The notes under the pieces are model-generated. The model saw nothing but the letters and a program-made list of their open reading frames with translations, made no database searches and had not been told where the DNA came from. Positions 33,446-43,353 of a stretch of DNA of 64,000 nt are shown one piece after another (within the stretch, counting starts at the first letter, position 1; every line of letters starts with the position of its first letter). The position numbers and the translations under genes are program-made. The DNA is from Rikenellaceae bacterium (GTDB taxonomy: Bacteria > Bacteroidota > Bacteroidia > Bacteroidales > Rikenellaceae): positions 1-64,000 of the forward strand of contig SUZW01000007.1 of the NCBI GenBank assembly GCA_015059685.1, written 5' to 3'.

Positions 33446-35758
33446 TTATCGAGCAACGACCTCCGCCTTAACACTGCGGAAAGGCATTGCACCCGAGATG
33501 TTCTTTACGAAGTGGTTGCGGGTCGAGTTCTGAACGCTCATTGAGCTGAACGGAACAACCGAAGCCTTGCTTACTGTCGCCTCATCATCGTCATTTTCAA
33601 CAACAGGTGCAATGACTACACTCTGTGTGAAGTTGAAGTAGTTGAGCAGACGCCTTACGGTCGAGATACCACCAGTCTGGAGGTCAAGCAAGTGCATACG
33701 GAGGAACTTGCTGTCTGCGCCAGTCAACGCCTTAGTCTCAGCATCTACGGTGAAGACAAATGGGTCGGTACCCTGTACCTGATCCTCAGCATCCTCGTTG
33801 TTGTCGATAGAGTAGAATGCGTAGCCATATGTCAAGCCCTCAACCTCTACCAAACCGAGCTGCTTGGTGAATGAACTTGCACCCTCTGCGCCACGACGCA
33901 CACCCGACAAGGTGAGAGTACCAGCCGTAGCATCGTAGGTTGCATACCACTGGTTACCATCCTCGTAGCAGAAGTCCTCAACGAAGAACTCTGTGGTGCT
34001 ACCTGCTCGGTGCTTCAAGGTGAAGGTGTTGTACGAGTTCTGCTTCTCGCAAGTGAGGCTGTACTTGCCGAGCTTCAACTCACCTGTGTAAGGCTCGATG
34101 TCGGCAGTCTTGTGTACCAACTTCACGAGCTTGCCCTGATCGTAGTCGTTCACTGCGTAGATAGCCACTGTGTACTCGATATTCTCCCAAGCCGACATAA
34201 TCTCGGTCCAACCCTCTGCAGAGTTGAGAGTTACAATATCATCCACAAGGCTTGTACCATTAGCCTTCACATAGTCGATAAGTGCAGCATCCTCCTTTGG
34301 CAAGAAACGGTTCTGCGAGATAACCATCCATACATCCTTGAGCTCCTCGCCCTGGATGTGGCATACATAGTTAGCATGGTCTGGGTACTCAGCCGAGAGC
34401 TCTGCATTGTGCTCGCTTACGCTCTTAACCCAAGCATTGAGATTGCAAGAGTGGTCAGGAAGCACGCCAAGGCCCGAGAAGTAGAACGACTTAACAATAA
34501 GGCTCTTCTCGTTCAAGTTACCTGCAACATTCTTTGGTGCTGCAATCATAGTGTAGAGACCTTCTGGCAAGGTTGTCTTTACAACCATCTCCTTGCCACC
34601 CTTGCTGAAGCCCTGAACATCAACAATGTTAGGGTCTGTGCCTGCGAAGAGTGCCTCTACAGCAGCCTCTGAATTGCGCTCAACATTACCCGCTGCGATG
34701 AGGTACTTGATACCCGTAACATCATCACCATAGGTAAACTTGAACTTTGCAGTGGCCTCGGTGCTACCAACACCTATCTCCATACCCTCGTATGCAAATG
34801 CAAGAGAGTAGTCGGTAACCTGCGAGCCAGGCATCACAACACGGAACAAACTGTTTGCATTACCGTTCCATGCAACACCATTCTTGGTTTTAACATTGAA
34901 TACCAAAGCATTCTTTGGGAATGTGATAACGCCCTCGAACATCTCACCTGCTGCGGTTGCATCATCGGTAGGGTACTTCGATACAAGCTTCATCTCGCCA
35001 TTCTCCTTGTGATTTGCTACAAGCTGTTCCTCGATAAATACCTTCTTAGGGTCTGCGCAGTTGATAACGAGGTTCGAGCCCGTGAACTCTACATTCGCAA
35101 ACTCTGCAGCTGCGGCCGCAACGCTGCTCAAGCTCTCGAAACAACTTGTGATAATCTCCTCCCAAGGGTTCTCGAACATATAGACGCCCTCCTGCAACTT
35201 GTGCTCGTAGGCCTTAACCTCGATCTCCATATTTGGATCGATATAGTCCTTCCAGAAACCTGTCAGAGCGTCACCTACACGAACCTTTGCCTTCTTGGTG
35301 TCATTGAGCAAAACCCAAGGGTTCAACTTGAACTTCACGGTCAACTTATCAAGACCATAAGGTGTTGTAACCTTCGAGTCAGGAATGAGGAACTCCACAG
35401 GATACTCCTTCGTGTCGTCCATAAGGTCGATATTAACCACTACGGTAAGTTTTGCACTATTCTCACCGTCGGCAAACACAACCGACTCCGGAATTACGAA
35501 GCAGGCAGCGTTATCACCGCAGTCCGACAAAACAGCCACCTCGAGCTCACCCTCGGTTACCACACGATTGAGTTCGATATCGAATGTCTTATCACCCTCA
35601 CCGTCGATGGCAATTAAAGCAACATCTTCGGTCTCCGAGTTGAAGCATACCTGCGGACCGGAAGGAACCTCTCCCGGCTGAAACTCCTGTGTACAGGATA
35701 CGAAAGCTCCTGCAACGAGAGTAAGCAATGCAGTAAATAAAGTTTTCAAATTTTTCAT
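33446..35758 (-). CDS. Large surface lipoprotein of the SusCD locus, Calx-beta-like N-terminus
   Basis: A 770-residue exported lipoprotein (signal ends LVAGAFVSC, Cys22). Residues about 35-150 look like a Calx-beta-type domain (SVVFADGENSAKLTVVVN, then a LDKLTVKFKL strand). The remainder is beta-rich with repeated Ig/FN3-like stretches (SLIVKSFYFSGLGVLP; YTVAIYAVNDYD) and no catalytic motif I recognise. The position after SusD suggests a surface binding protein comparable to SusE/SusF. The C-terminus ends in basic residues (RSVKAEVVAR) and lacks a type IX sorting domain. It begins 31 bases after the susD stop. Ligand unknown. Confidence 0.75.
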   Translation of the reverse strand: MKNLKTLFTALLTLVAGAFVSCTQEFQPGEVPSGPQVCFNSETEDVALIAIDGEGDKTFDIELNRVVTEGELEVAVLSDCGDNAACFVIPESVVFADGENSAKLTVVVNIDLMDDTKEYPVEFLIPDSKVTTPYGLDKLTVKFKLNPWVLLNDTKKAKVRVGDALTGFWKDYIDPNMEIEVKAYEHKLQEGVYMFENPWEEIITSCFESLSSVAAAAAEFANVEFTGSNLVINCADPKKVFIEEQLVANHKENGEMKLVSKYPTDDATAAGEMFEGVITFPKNALVFNVKTKNGVAWNGNANSLFRVVMPGSQVTDYSLAFAYEGMEIGVGSTEATAKFKFTYGDDVTGIKYLIAAGNVERNSEAAVEALFAGTDPNIVDVQGFSKGGKEMVVKTTLPEGLYTMIAAPKNVAGNLNEKSLIVKSFYFSGLGVLPDHSCNLNAWVKSVSEHNAELSAEYPDHANYVCHIQGEELKDVWMVISQNRFLPKEDAALIDYVKANGTSLVDDIVTLNSAEGWTEIMSAWENIEYTVAIYAVNDYDQGKLVKLVHKTADIEPYTGELKLGKYSLTCEKQNSYNTFTLKHRAGSTTEFFVEDFCYEDGNQWYATYDATAGTLTLSGVRRGAEGASSFTKQLGLVEVEGLTYGYAFYSIDNNEDAEDQVQGTDPFVFTVDAETKALTGADSKFLRMHLLDLQTGGISTVRRLLNYFNFTQSVVIAPVVENDDDEATVSKASVVPFSSMSVQNSTRNHFVKNISGAMPFRSVKAEVVAR

Positions 35759-35789
35759 ATACTCGTTTTTTACTAATTAACACCTATCA

Positions 35790-37526
35790 TTATTTGCGTA
35801 CTACCGAGCAACGCAAAGCTCCCGGAACAGCGTTTGTTACCGACTCAGGCATTGAGCTGTGAGCCTTCAATGTGCTCGAAGGGTCAGGGTTGTTCAAGCC
35901 CTTGAGAGCGACATTCTGCTGAACCTCGGCAAGTGGAATACAGTAGTTCCAACCTGGGCAACGACCCTTGGTCTCGAAGTCTGCACCTGCAGGAGCGTTT
36001 GTGCCATCGTATGCGTTGTGAATACCCATATCCAAACGCTTGAAGTCGAAGAACATGATACCCTCGCCCCAGAACTCGCAACGCTTCTGGAAGATAATCT
36101 CCTCCACGAGGTCGCCACTTGCGGGGATTGAGTAGCGTGGGTCACGATACGAAGTCATAAACGAAGTGATCTTCTCACGAGCCTCAGCCTCGCTGTAGTG
36201 AGCCATAGCCTCTGCCTCGATGAAGTACATCTCCTCGACACGCATCAACGGAATATCAACCACATTTGCAATAGAGTAGTTTGTCAACTCACCCGAGTTT
36301 GTGCGGAACTTGAAGTGTGCATATACACGAGCACCCTTCTTCTCCTCGCTGAATATAGTCCAGCGGCTCTCAGGGATGTTGGTGATATCCTTCATATCGG
36401 CATAGGTCTTCTCCGGACCATAAACCAAACGCTTACGGAAGTCGGTGTCCGACATACGCTCGTACGACGCACGACGCATAGCAGGCTGTGTCATTGCACC
36501 ATAACCATACTCTGCCTCGCAGCACTGGTGTGCAGCCCAAGAGAGCAAGTTGTTCAATACGGTGTCGCTCGACTGCATCATAGCCCACATCCAAGCGTTG
36601 TTTACCTTGTTAAAGCCATTCTTTGGATCTACCCACTGTGCCTCGGTCAATGGAGTGCAACCCGAAGCCTCGATAGCCATACGGGCATACTTTGCAGCCT
36701 CCTTGTAGGCAGCGGTGCCTGTGAGAAGACCCTCATAGGTCTCGGTGAAGCCACCCAACCAGAGGTATGTACGAGCCATCAAGCCATATACTACAGCCAA
36801 CGAAGGGACATTCTTTGCGGTTGGAGCATAATCTGCCAAACAAGTCTTGGCATCGTTGAGGTCACTCAAGATGAAGCGGAACATCTCGTCACGAGGTACT
36901 CGTGGGTTGTTCTGTGCAATCTCCTCGGTGATGTGCTCATCAACGATAGGCACTGTCAAGCCCTCGACATCCTCCAAAGCCACCGTATAACGAGGCTTCT
37001 CCTCAGACTCTGCGTAGAGTGGGTCGTAAAGACGAGCCAAATCGAGATAGAAGAGTGCACGGAACGCCTTTGCAACACCACGCTGCTCGGCAAGAGCCTC
37101 GTTTTCGCCACAAACCAAGATGAGGTCGTTAGCACTCTTGATGAACTGGTAGTAGTTGTACCACAAGAACGACGAAGCCAAAGTGTTGCTTGGGCCCAAG
37201 CCGATATGGTACATAAATACCTGGAAACGGTCGTAGTATTGGTTACCACCGCTGTATGCGTTCGACGGGAAGACCTCACCGATAGCACGGTCCAACGATG
37301 CAAGGATACCCGGGTATCCGAAGTCGTAGTGCTCGCCAATACCGATGTAGTTGGTAATCATCGAAGCGGGTGCCGCAGCAATCATACCATCGGCTGCAAA
37401 CGAAGAGTCCTCGATCTGGTCCTTCGTTGCGGAGCTACCATAAGGGAACTCCTCCTGAATACAGCTTGTTGCAAAGAACGATGCTCCAAGCAGTACAAGT
37501 GCGAATATATATAATCTGTTTTTCAT
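35790..37526 (-). CDS. SusD/RagB-family outer-membrane nutrient-binding lipoprotein
   Basis: A 578-residue lipoprotein (lipobox SFFATSC, Cys22) that forms the lid of the SusC transporter and captures ligand at the cell surface. The helical TPR-like N-terminal part has GVAKAFRALFYLDLARLYDPLY, characteristic of the family. The C-terminal part has VEEMYFIEAEAMAH and FFDFKRLDMGIHN. Full length. It lies 25 bases downstream of susC. The neighbouring protease and the lack of glycosidases suggest a peptide or protein ligand, but sequence alone cannot decide this. Confidence 0.93.
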   Translation of the reverse strand: MKNRLYIFALVLLGASFFATSCIQEEFPYGSSATKDQIEDSSFAADGMIAAAPASMITNYIGIGEHYDFGYPGILASLDRAIGEVFPSNAYSGGNQYYDRFQVFMYHIGLGPSNTLASSFLWYNYYQFIKSANDLILVCGENEALAEQRGVAKAFRALFYLDLARLYDPLYAESEEKPRYTVALEDVEGLTVPIVDEHITEEIAQNNPRVPRDEMFRFILSDLNDAKTCLADYAPTAKNVPSLAVVYGLMARTYLWLGGFTETYEGLLTGTAAYKEAAKYARMAIEASGCTPLTEAQWVDPKNGFNKVNNAWMWAMMQSSDTVLNNLLSWAAHQCCEAEYGYGAMTQPAMRRASYERMSDTDFRKRLVYGPEKTYADMKDITNIPESRWTIFSEEKKGARVYAHFKFRTNSGELTNYSIANVVDIPLMRVEEMYFIEAEAMAHYSEAEAREKITSFMTSYRDPRYSIPASGDLVEEIIFQKRCEFWGEGIMFFDFKRLDMGIHNAYDGTNAPAGADFETKGRCPGWNYCIPLAEVQQNVALKGLNNPDPSSTLKAHSSMPESVTNAVPGALRCSVVRK

Positions 37527-37551
37527 AATCTATATCTCCTTTCCTTATAAA

Positions 37552-40500
37552 TTAGAATGTAATCGACACACCACCCGATATTGTACGAACCGGAGCGTAG
37601 TAGTATGGGTTAGTGGCACCACTGAACGACTGGCGAGGGTCGAGACCCTTACGCTGCGACCAGTACCATACATTGTCACATACAACATATACTCGGAGCG
37701 ACTGAACCAAGAACTTGCGTGTAATACGCTGTGGAAGAGTGTAGCCCACGGTAATGTTCTGAATGTTGAGATACGAAGCATCGGTCAAGAAGCGGCTCGA
37801 AGTAGCATTCGTATATTCGTCAGAGTAGTAGAAACGAGGAATATTCGAAGATGTGTTCTCCGGAGTCCAAGCATCCCACAAATCACGGTGAAGGGCGAAA
37901 CCTACACTTGTAGTCATTGGCGAGCCCATCATCGAAGCGTAACCGCTATCGTATGCCTGACCACCAATCTGGTAGGTGAAGTTAGCCGAGATATCTACAC
38001 CGTAGAACATAAATGCAGTGTTGAAACCACCATATACATCTGGCGTTGCACGGCCCTGAAGCTCACGACCATACTGGTTTGCATCGTTCCAGTCGGTTGT
38101 GGTTGTACGGGTTACCTTGCCGTTGCTCTCCTCGTAGGTGTACCACATAGACTCACCCTTCTCGTTCACGCCTGCGTATGTAGGTATGTACCATGTATAT
38201 ATAGAGTTGCCCTCGGCGAGGAAGTTCGAACCCGACTGACGACCTATCAAAGTACCGTCGGCAGTGGTGTTGTTCTTATACTCGTCTGGAAGGCGGGTAA
38301 TCTTGTTCTGGAAGTGGGTCATATTGAGGCCGAAGCTCCATACAAAATTCTTTGAACGGATAAGGTCTGCGTTCAACACGAGCTCAACACCCTGGTTGAC
38401 CATATCACCAATGTTGGTGTAGTAACCGCTATAACCGAGTGATGGTGCTACAGGGAGGTAGAACAACATATCCGAAGTCTTACGGTGGAAGTACTCTACG
38501 CTACCCGAAAGACGGCTCTGCCAGAAACCGAACTCGACACCGACATTGAGGTTGGTGTTGGTCTCCCAGGTGATATCAGGGTTACCCTTCTGTGCGAAGA
38601 TGGTTGCGATACCGCCCTGACCATCATTCGAAATCTGGTAGAGGTCGGTGTAGAGGAACGAGCCGATGCTATCGTTACCCTGCGAACCATACGAAGCCTT
38701 AACCTTCAACATATCAATCCAGCTCACATCAAACCACTTCTCCTTGTTGAGCAACCAAGCGGCACTCACCGACCAGAAGTTACCCCAACGATGGTCTGGG
38801 TGGAACTTCGACGAAGCGTCGAGACGGTACGATGCCGATGCAAATACACGGCTGTCAAAGTCGTACTGCGCACGGAGGAAGAAACCCTCGTTGTTGTACG
38901 AGCCATACGACGAAGAGGCCTGCTGGTTATCTACAACCAAACCATTGAGCTCATCGTTGTCGTAAGAGAACATCTTTGACTTACCACCACTCAAGCTGTA
39001 GCTCTTGATGGCATACATCTCGTGACCGAGCAAGATGTCAATGTTGTGCTGTGTGCCAAAGGTGTGAGTGTAGTTGAGCAACTGCTGCAAGTTGTAGTCG
39101 AGCGAGCGACTGTGCGACTTCGATACGACACCACCCGATGTTGCAAACTGACCATAGTAAGGGTTGAGCAAAGTTGTCGAACGAGTCTCGTCGATAACGA
39201 CACCACCGTTGATGGTGAGCTTCAAATCACGATAGAAGCGGATGTCAACGAAACCATTTGCCGAGAATGCGTTACCCTCGCTGTTGTACTTGTTGAGCTG
39301 GATATCCTGCAACTCATTCGACGAACCACCTGTAGTTCTGCGGGCGCCACCATTACGGCCGTCACCGGTATCGAAGAGAGGGAAGCCCCACTTGTCGTAG
39401 ATGTGGTTGCCGTGTGCGTCACGGATATAGATAGGGTAGATAGGGGCAGTCTGTACTGCTGTAGCAAATACATTACCACCATCGCTCTCACCCTCGCTAT
39501 TCTCACCGCTCTGCCAATCGAAGTGAGTGTAAGAGAAGTTACCACCAATCTTCAACCACTTCTTTGCCTGGTAGTCGGCACGCAAACGAGCTGTGTAACG
39601 CTCCATGCGCGAGCCATCGACGATACCGTTGTTGTCCAAGTAACCAAACGAAGCGAAGAAGTTGGTCTTGTCACCGGCTGCCGATGCGTTGATGTTGTAC
39701 TCCTGACGGAACGAGTTCTTGTAGAGAGCATCCAACCAATCGTCAGGCTGCAACCAATACTGCTTGCCATCCTCGTCTGTAATCAAACGACCAGGGGTAG
39801 CGTGTGGGTTCAAACGACCATTCGAGCCGATGAGGTTCTGACCTGCAGGTACGGTCATCACATTGTAACCCAGACCTCCCGGGTCGTTCGATGTGAGCAA
39901 CGCACTTGCTGCCTGATAGGCTGCATCCTTGTCGTAGTTGTTGCCACGGTAGTAGTCGTAGAGTGAGCGATAGTGCAACTCGTAGTACTCACCGGGATCA
40001 TTAACATAGTCGTAAGTCTGCAAAGCACGCTGGTTTACACCCCACTTTGCATCGAAGTTGATGCTTGCATCGCCGGCCTTTGCACGCTTTGTGGTGACCA
40101 TAATCACACCGTTAGCACCACGAGCACCATAGAGGGCGTTCGAAGCGGCATCCTTCAATACCGAGATAGACTCGATATCGGCGGTGTTGATGTTGTTGAT
40201 ATCGCCCGAATAAGGGATACCATCGACAACCCACAAAGGCTCGGTACCTGCGTTCATCGAACCGATACCACGCACCATAATGCTTGGGCTGCTGCCTGGG
40301 CGACCCGAAGCCGAAGCGGTCTGCATACCGGCAACTTTACCTACGAGGGCGTTTGCGACATTCGAAGACTGCGTCTTGGCCAGGTCGTCGGAGTTGATAA
40401 CCGAAGCCGAACCTGTGAAGGCCTCCTTCTTGGCCTCACCGAAGGCTACGACGATGATGTCGTCGATGGCCTTTGATGCCTCCTTCAACGAGACATTGAG

Positions 40501-40767
40501 GAGGGTCTTGCCGGCAATCTCCAATTTGGCATCTTCGTAACCGATAAACGACACCACCAACGAGCCGTTGGCCGGAGCCTCCAAGGTGTATTTACCTTGC
40601 AAATCGGTCGAAGTACCGATTGTGGTACCCTCTACCACTACGGTTGCACCGACTACCGGTGATCCGTCCGGACCGGTAACGGTACCCGTAATCTGCTTAT
40701 TCTGTGCAAACAACGCAGTGCAAGCGAACAGAACAGCAGCAACTGATAGTACAATTTTTTTAACCAT
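37552..40767 (-). CDS. SusC/RagA-family TonB-dependent outer-membrane transporter
   Basis: A 1071-residue outer-membrane porin-like transporter driven by TonB. The start at 40767 (MVKKIVLSVAAVLFACTALFAQ) gives a proper signal peptide; the frame is open further upstream but without a signal. After cleavage comes a carboxypeptidase-regulatory-like domain (ITGTVTGPDGSPVVGATVVV to about residue 95), the TonB-box region (IDDIIVVAFGEAKKEAFTGS), and the plug with SSPSIMVRGIGSMNAGTEPLWVVDG. The large barrel ends in GGVSITF with a terminal Phe. It leads the locus and has a strong promoter with a short leader. There is no adjacent ECF or hybrid two-component regulator. Confidence 0.95.
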   Translation of the reverse strand: MVKKIVLSVAAVLFACTALFAQNKQITGTVTGPDGSPVVGATVVVEGTTIGTSTDLQGKYTLEAPANGSLVVSFIGYEDAKLEIAGKTLLNVSLKEASKAIDDIIVVAFGEAKKEAFTGSASVINSDDLAKTQSSNVANALVGKVAGMQTASASGRPGSSPSIMVRGIGSMNAGTEPLWVVDGIPYSGDINNINTADIESISVLKDAASNALYGARGANGVIMVTTKRAKAGDASINFDAKWGVNQRALQTYDYVNDPGEYYELHYRSLYDYYRGNNYDKDAAYQAASALLTSNDPGGLGYNVMTVPAGQNLIGSNGRLNPHATPGRLITDEDGKQYWLQPDDWLDALYKNSFRQEYNINASAAGDKTNFFASFGYLDNNGIVDGSRMERYTARLRADYQAKKWLKIGGNFSYTHFDWQSGENSEGESDGGNVFATAVQTAPIYPIYIRDAHGNHIYDKWGFPLFDTGDGRNGGARRTTGGSSNELQDIQLNKYNSEGNAFSANGFVDIRFYRDLKLTINGGVVIDETRSTTLLNPYYGQFATSGGVVSKSHSRSLDYNLQQLLNYTHTFGTQHNIDILLGHEMYAIKSYSLSGGKSKMFSYDNDELNGLVVDNQQASSSYGSYNNEGFFLRAQYDFDSRVFASASYRLDASSKFHPDHRWGNFWSVSAAWLLNKEKWFDVSWIDMLKVKASYGSQGNDSIGSFLYTDLYQISNDGQGGIATIFAQKGNPDITWETNTNLNVGVEFGFWQSRLSGSVEYFHRKTSDMLFYLPVAPSLGYSGYYTNIGDMVNQGVELVLNADLIRSKNFVWSFGLNMTHFQNKITRLPDEYKNNTTADGTLIGRQSGSNFLAEGNSIYTWYIPTYAGVNEKGESMWYTYEESNGKVTRTTTTDWNDANQYGRELQGRATPDVYGGFNTAFMFYGVDISANFTYQIGGQAYDSGYASMMGSPMTTSVGFALHRDLWDAWTPENTSSNIPRFYYSDEYTNATSSRFLTDASYLNIQNITVGYTLPQRITRKFLVQSLRVYVVCDNVWYWSQRKGLDPRQSFSGATNPYYYAPVRTISGGVSITF

Positions 40768-40820
40768 AAGCATAAATTTTATTGTAAATAAATTTATAAA
40801 TAAATTCAAGCAATTTTGCG

Positions 40821-40852
40821 CAAAGATAATGATTGTAAGTGTGAGTGCCAAA
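40821..40852 (-). promoter_or_regulatory. Promoter of the SusCD locus
   Basis: On the reverse strand, TTTG (40849-40852), a 20-bp spacer and TATCTTTG (40821-40828), about 54 bp before the susC start. Confidence 0.8.
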
Positions 40853-40867
40853 TATTTTATGGATAAA

Positions 40868-41268
40868 AATGCGCCATAATGACAATTGTTTAGTAAATTT
40901 TGTTAATTTGCTTACAATCTGTAACCAAAATAGATGTAAGTTATTACAATTAAAATGTAAATTTTTTAATAATTGGTCCGATTTTTGGAACTTTGAGGGG
41001 CTGAAAATGCCTTTCTATGGCCGTTAGAGTGGCGAAATTGCCAATTTTGAAACAGCTATATCTGATGTAATGACCGCTACTTGAAAATTTTATTGTCGCA
41101 GGGGGTCGATTTGGCAATGGCATGGTAAATGTTATCAAATTTGGTCGAAAATAGGGTGGATAACTTCGCAGCTTACCCCCGACTGTAAGGTGATGCTTTG
41201 TGAATTTTTACACCCTGTTTCCAAATCGATATGGAATAAATATGTAATTATGCGAATTAGTATGTAAA
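40868..41268. other. AT-rich intergenic region with TGTAA/TTACA inverted repeats
   Basis: About 460 bp between divergent susC and the patatin gene contain no credible gene. Palindromic TTACA-ATC-TGTAA (40912-40924) and TGTAA-GTTA-TTACA (40935-40948), plus single TGTAA at 40834 and 40955, lie 60-110 bp upstream of the susC -33 element. They may be operator sites. Nothing else is recognised. Confidence 0.5.
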
Positions 41269-41300
41269 TTTGTGCATATCCGCAAAAAATATTATCTTTG
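41269..41300 (+). promoter_or_regulatory. Promoter of the patatin-like gene
   Basis: TTTG (41269-41272), a 20-bp spacer, then TATCTTTG (41293-41300). Confidence 0.8.
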
Positions 41301-41328
41301 CTTTGTAGTTTGATGAAAGGAGCGAGTT

Positions 41329-42366
41329 ATGATGTTCGATAAAATCATACGGAAGCGTCGCAAGAGTGTCGCTTTGGCCTTGTCGAGTGGCGGCCCGAGG
41401 GGTTTTGCCTATATAGGAGCGTTGGAGGAGCTGGAGGCTCGAGGTTATCGTGTAACATCGATAGCCGGCACCTCGGTAGGTTCACTCGTAGGCGGAGTTT
41501 ATGCAGCGGGAGGGTTGTCGCAATTCAAGGAGTGGCTCTTCACGCTCGACACTTGGAAGGTGGTGTCGTTGATGGATATATCCTTGTCGCTCAACTCCTT
41601 TGTTAAGGGCGACCGCATTATCGAGGCGATGAAGGAGGTGGTACCCGATGTGCTTATCGAGGAGCTGCCCATCCCATATTGTGCCATAGCGACCGACTTG
41701 AACACGGGCGAGGAGGTGGTCTTCGATAAGGGCAACCTTTTTGATGCTATCCGAGCCTCGATGTCGATACCTTCGATGTTTCGACCCGTGCAGCGTGGTC
41801 GTCAGTTGCTCGTCGATGGGCACTCGTCGAATTGTCTGCCTCTAAATCGTGTGAAGCGCACGAAGCGAGATATCTTGGTCGGTTTTGATGTAAATGAGAT
41901 GGATGCCGAGGCGGTAAATCGCACTTTCGATAACATTGCCCGTACAACCTCCGACTACGAGCAGCTGCGCACGGCAAAGCGTGATGAGGTGCGCTCGTTG
42001 GCAGCGGAGATAAATCGGGATGAGACGAAGTCGTTGCTCGACAAGATAAAGGTGCTCGGTGCGAGTGGCTGGGCTGCGTGGCGTGAGGTTTCGGCCTATC
42101 GTGAGGCGCATATCGACACCCTGCCCGAGACGAATTGGGGTGACAATGCCTACGGCTTGATGGATAGGGTATTTTCGATTATGAACTACCACAACTCCCG
42201 CTTGATGATTGAGCTGTGCAAGCCCGATATCTTGGTGAGGATGCCGTTTGATGCCTATGGCGATATCTCGGATTATGCGTTGGCTCGTGATATCTCGGAA
42301 TTCGGTCGTGAGCTTATGTCGAAGGCTCTTGACGAGTACGAGGGTGTAGGCCAAAAAACGAAGTAA
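41329..42366 (+). CDS. Patatin-like phospholipase family protein
   Basis: A 345-residue lipid acyl hydrolase candidate. The Ser-Asp dyad is visible: Ser49 in GTSVG and Asp163 in LLVDGHSS (most relatives have DGG). The oxyanion loop is SGGPRGFAYIG (20-30). No signal peptide, so it is cytoplasmic and similar to the RssA/YchK class. AAGGAG lies six bases before the ATG. The C-terminal 130 residues are helical and family-specific. It has its own promoter and converges with the AraC regulator gene. Substrate unknown. Confidence 0.88.
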   Translation: MMFDKIIRKRRKSVALALSSGGPRGFAYIGALEELEARGYRVTSIAGTSVGSLVGGVYAAGGLSQFKEWLFTLDTWKVVSLMDISLSLNSFVKGDRIIEAMKEVVPDVLIEELPIPYCAIATDLNTGEEVVFDKGNLFDAIRASMSIPSMFRPVQRGRQLLVDGHSSNCLPLNRVKRTKRDILVGFDVNEMDAEAVNRTFDNIARTTSDYEQLRTAKRDEVRSLAAEINRDETKSLLDKIKVLGASGWAAWREVSAYREAHIDTLPETNWGDNAYGLMDRVFSIMNYHNSRLMIELCKPDILVRMPFDAYGDISDYALARDISEFGRELMSKALDEYEGVGQKTK

Positions 42367-42393
42367 AGCCCCTTTTATCCCACTCTTTTTGTT

Positions 42394-43263
42394 CTACTTG
42401 CTGCGGAAGTGCGAGGGCGACATCCCGACTCTTCGCTTGAAGAGTGTGGCGAAGTATTCGGGGCTCTCGAAGTGTAGCTCGTAGGCAATCTCCTTGATAG
42501 GTATATTGCTACTGCGCAGAAGCTCTTTTGCACGGTGTATCTTCAGATTTATAAAGTAGTCGGCAGGTGCAAGACCTGTGTATCGCTTGAAGATATGGCG
42601 AAATGTCGAGTAGCTGATATTGAAGTGTCGGGCTACATCGGGCATTGTTATGTCGGATGTTATGGAGCGTTGCATATATTGTCGAGCGAGTTCTATAATA
42701 TTTGGCATATCGCTGTTTGGCAGCAAGTTACGGTTTGCTTCGGTCATAAACATAAGGCCGAGCAGGTGGTTTACTATGCCGGCTAAAAGTTGCTGGAAGA
42801 ATGGCCGTTGTGCCACGGCAACATCCGTGGCTTCACGATAGAGGCTCTCGATGGTGTCGTTTGTGCCGATATGGTAGAGTGGCTGTTTGCGTGAGAAGAA
42901 GCCTGCAGCGACACGATTGTCTATGTTCTCCCCTTTGAAGCCTATCCAATGCTCACGCCAGCCCGTTTCGGGGTTGGGGTGGTAGGTGTGCCATTCGGAG
43001 GGGAAAATCAGGAACATATCGCCCGCTTTGACCGTGTGGCGACCTGCGCTGCGGGTTTCGAGCGTGCCCTCTCCTTCGGAGATGTAGAGGAGTTGGTACT
43101 CCTGCAGGGTGCGCCCTTTGCGCCAGTCGAAGGTGTATTCGGCATTGTGGCCTTGTGGCGGATACTCTTCGTGTGGTGCTACACGCTGACGACCTGCCGA
43201 GCAGACAATAAGCCCCCAGCGGTGGTCATTTTCATTCTCGGTGATATACTTTATCTGCTCCAT
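42394..43263 (-). CDS. AraC-family transcriptional regulator, likely for rhamnose genes
   Basis: A 289-residue regulator. The start at 43263 (MEQIKYITENEN) is preceded by GGAG; an upstream in-frame ATG at 43314 is less likely. The N-terminal cupin-like sensing domain (QLLYISEGEGTLETRS; AGDMFLIFPSEWHTYHPNP) is followed by a C-terminal double helix-turn-helix (ITMPDVARHFNISYSTFRHIFKRY and IKEIAYELHFESPEYFATLFKRR). It is divergent from rhaB with 154 bp between the starts, so control of the rhamnose operon by this protein is the natural inference. Confidence 0.9.
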   Translation of the reverse strand: MEQIKYITENENDHRWGLIVCSAGRQRVAPHEEYPPQGHNAEYTFDWRKGRTLQEYQLLYISEGEGTLETRSAGRHTVKAGDMFLIFPSEWHTYHPNPETGWREHWIGFKGENIDNRVAAGFFSRKQPLYHIGTNDTIESLYREATDVAVAQRPFFQQLLAGIVNHLLGLMFMTEANRNLLPNSDMPNIIELARQYMQRSITSDITMPDVARHFNISYSTFRHIFKRYTGLAPADYFINLKIHRAKELLRSSNIPIKEIAYELHFESPEYFATLFKRRVGMSPSHFRSK

Positions 43264-43280
43264 AACTCCAATCTGCACTC

Positions 43281-43288
43281 CAAAAGTA
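43281..43288 (-). promoter_or_regulatory. -7 promoter box for the AraC regulator
   Basis: TACTTTTG on the reverse strand, 17 bp before the start at 43263. Confidence 0.5.
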
Positions 43289-43353
43289 CAATATTTTTTC
43301 TCCCTCTGCAACAAAAATAGACAAATTGTGCAGTTGAAAGGACAAAAAACAAA

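Noticed and set aside
30857..40767. SusCD locus as a polysaccharide utilisation locus
   Set aside because: No glycoside hydrolase, polysaccharide lyase, sulfatase or carbohydrate esterase, and no hybrid two-component system, lies next to it; the only enzyme is a protease.
41027..41100. Short reading frames in the susC-patatin gap
   Set aside because: All are below about 15 codons, without ribosome binding site or coding-like composition.
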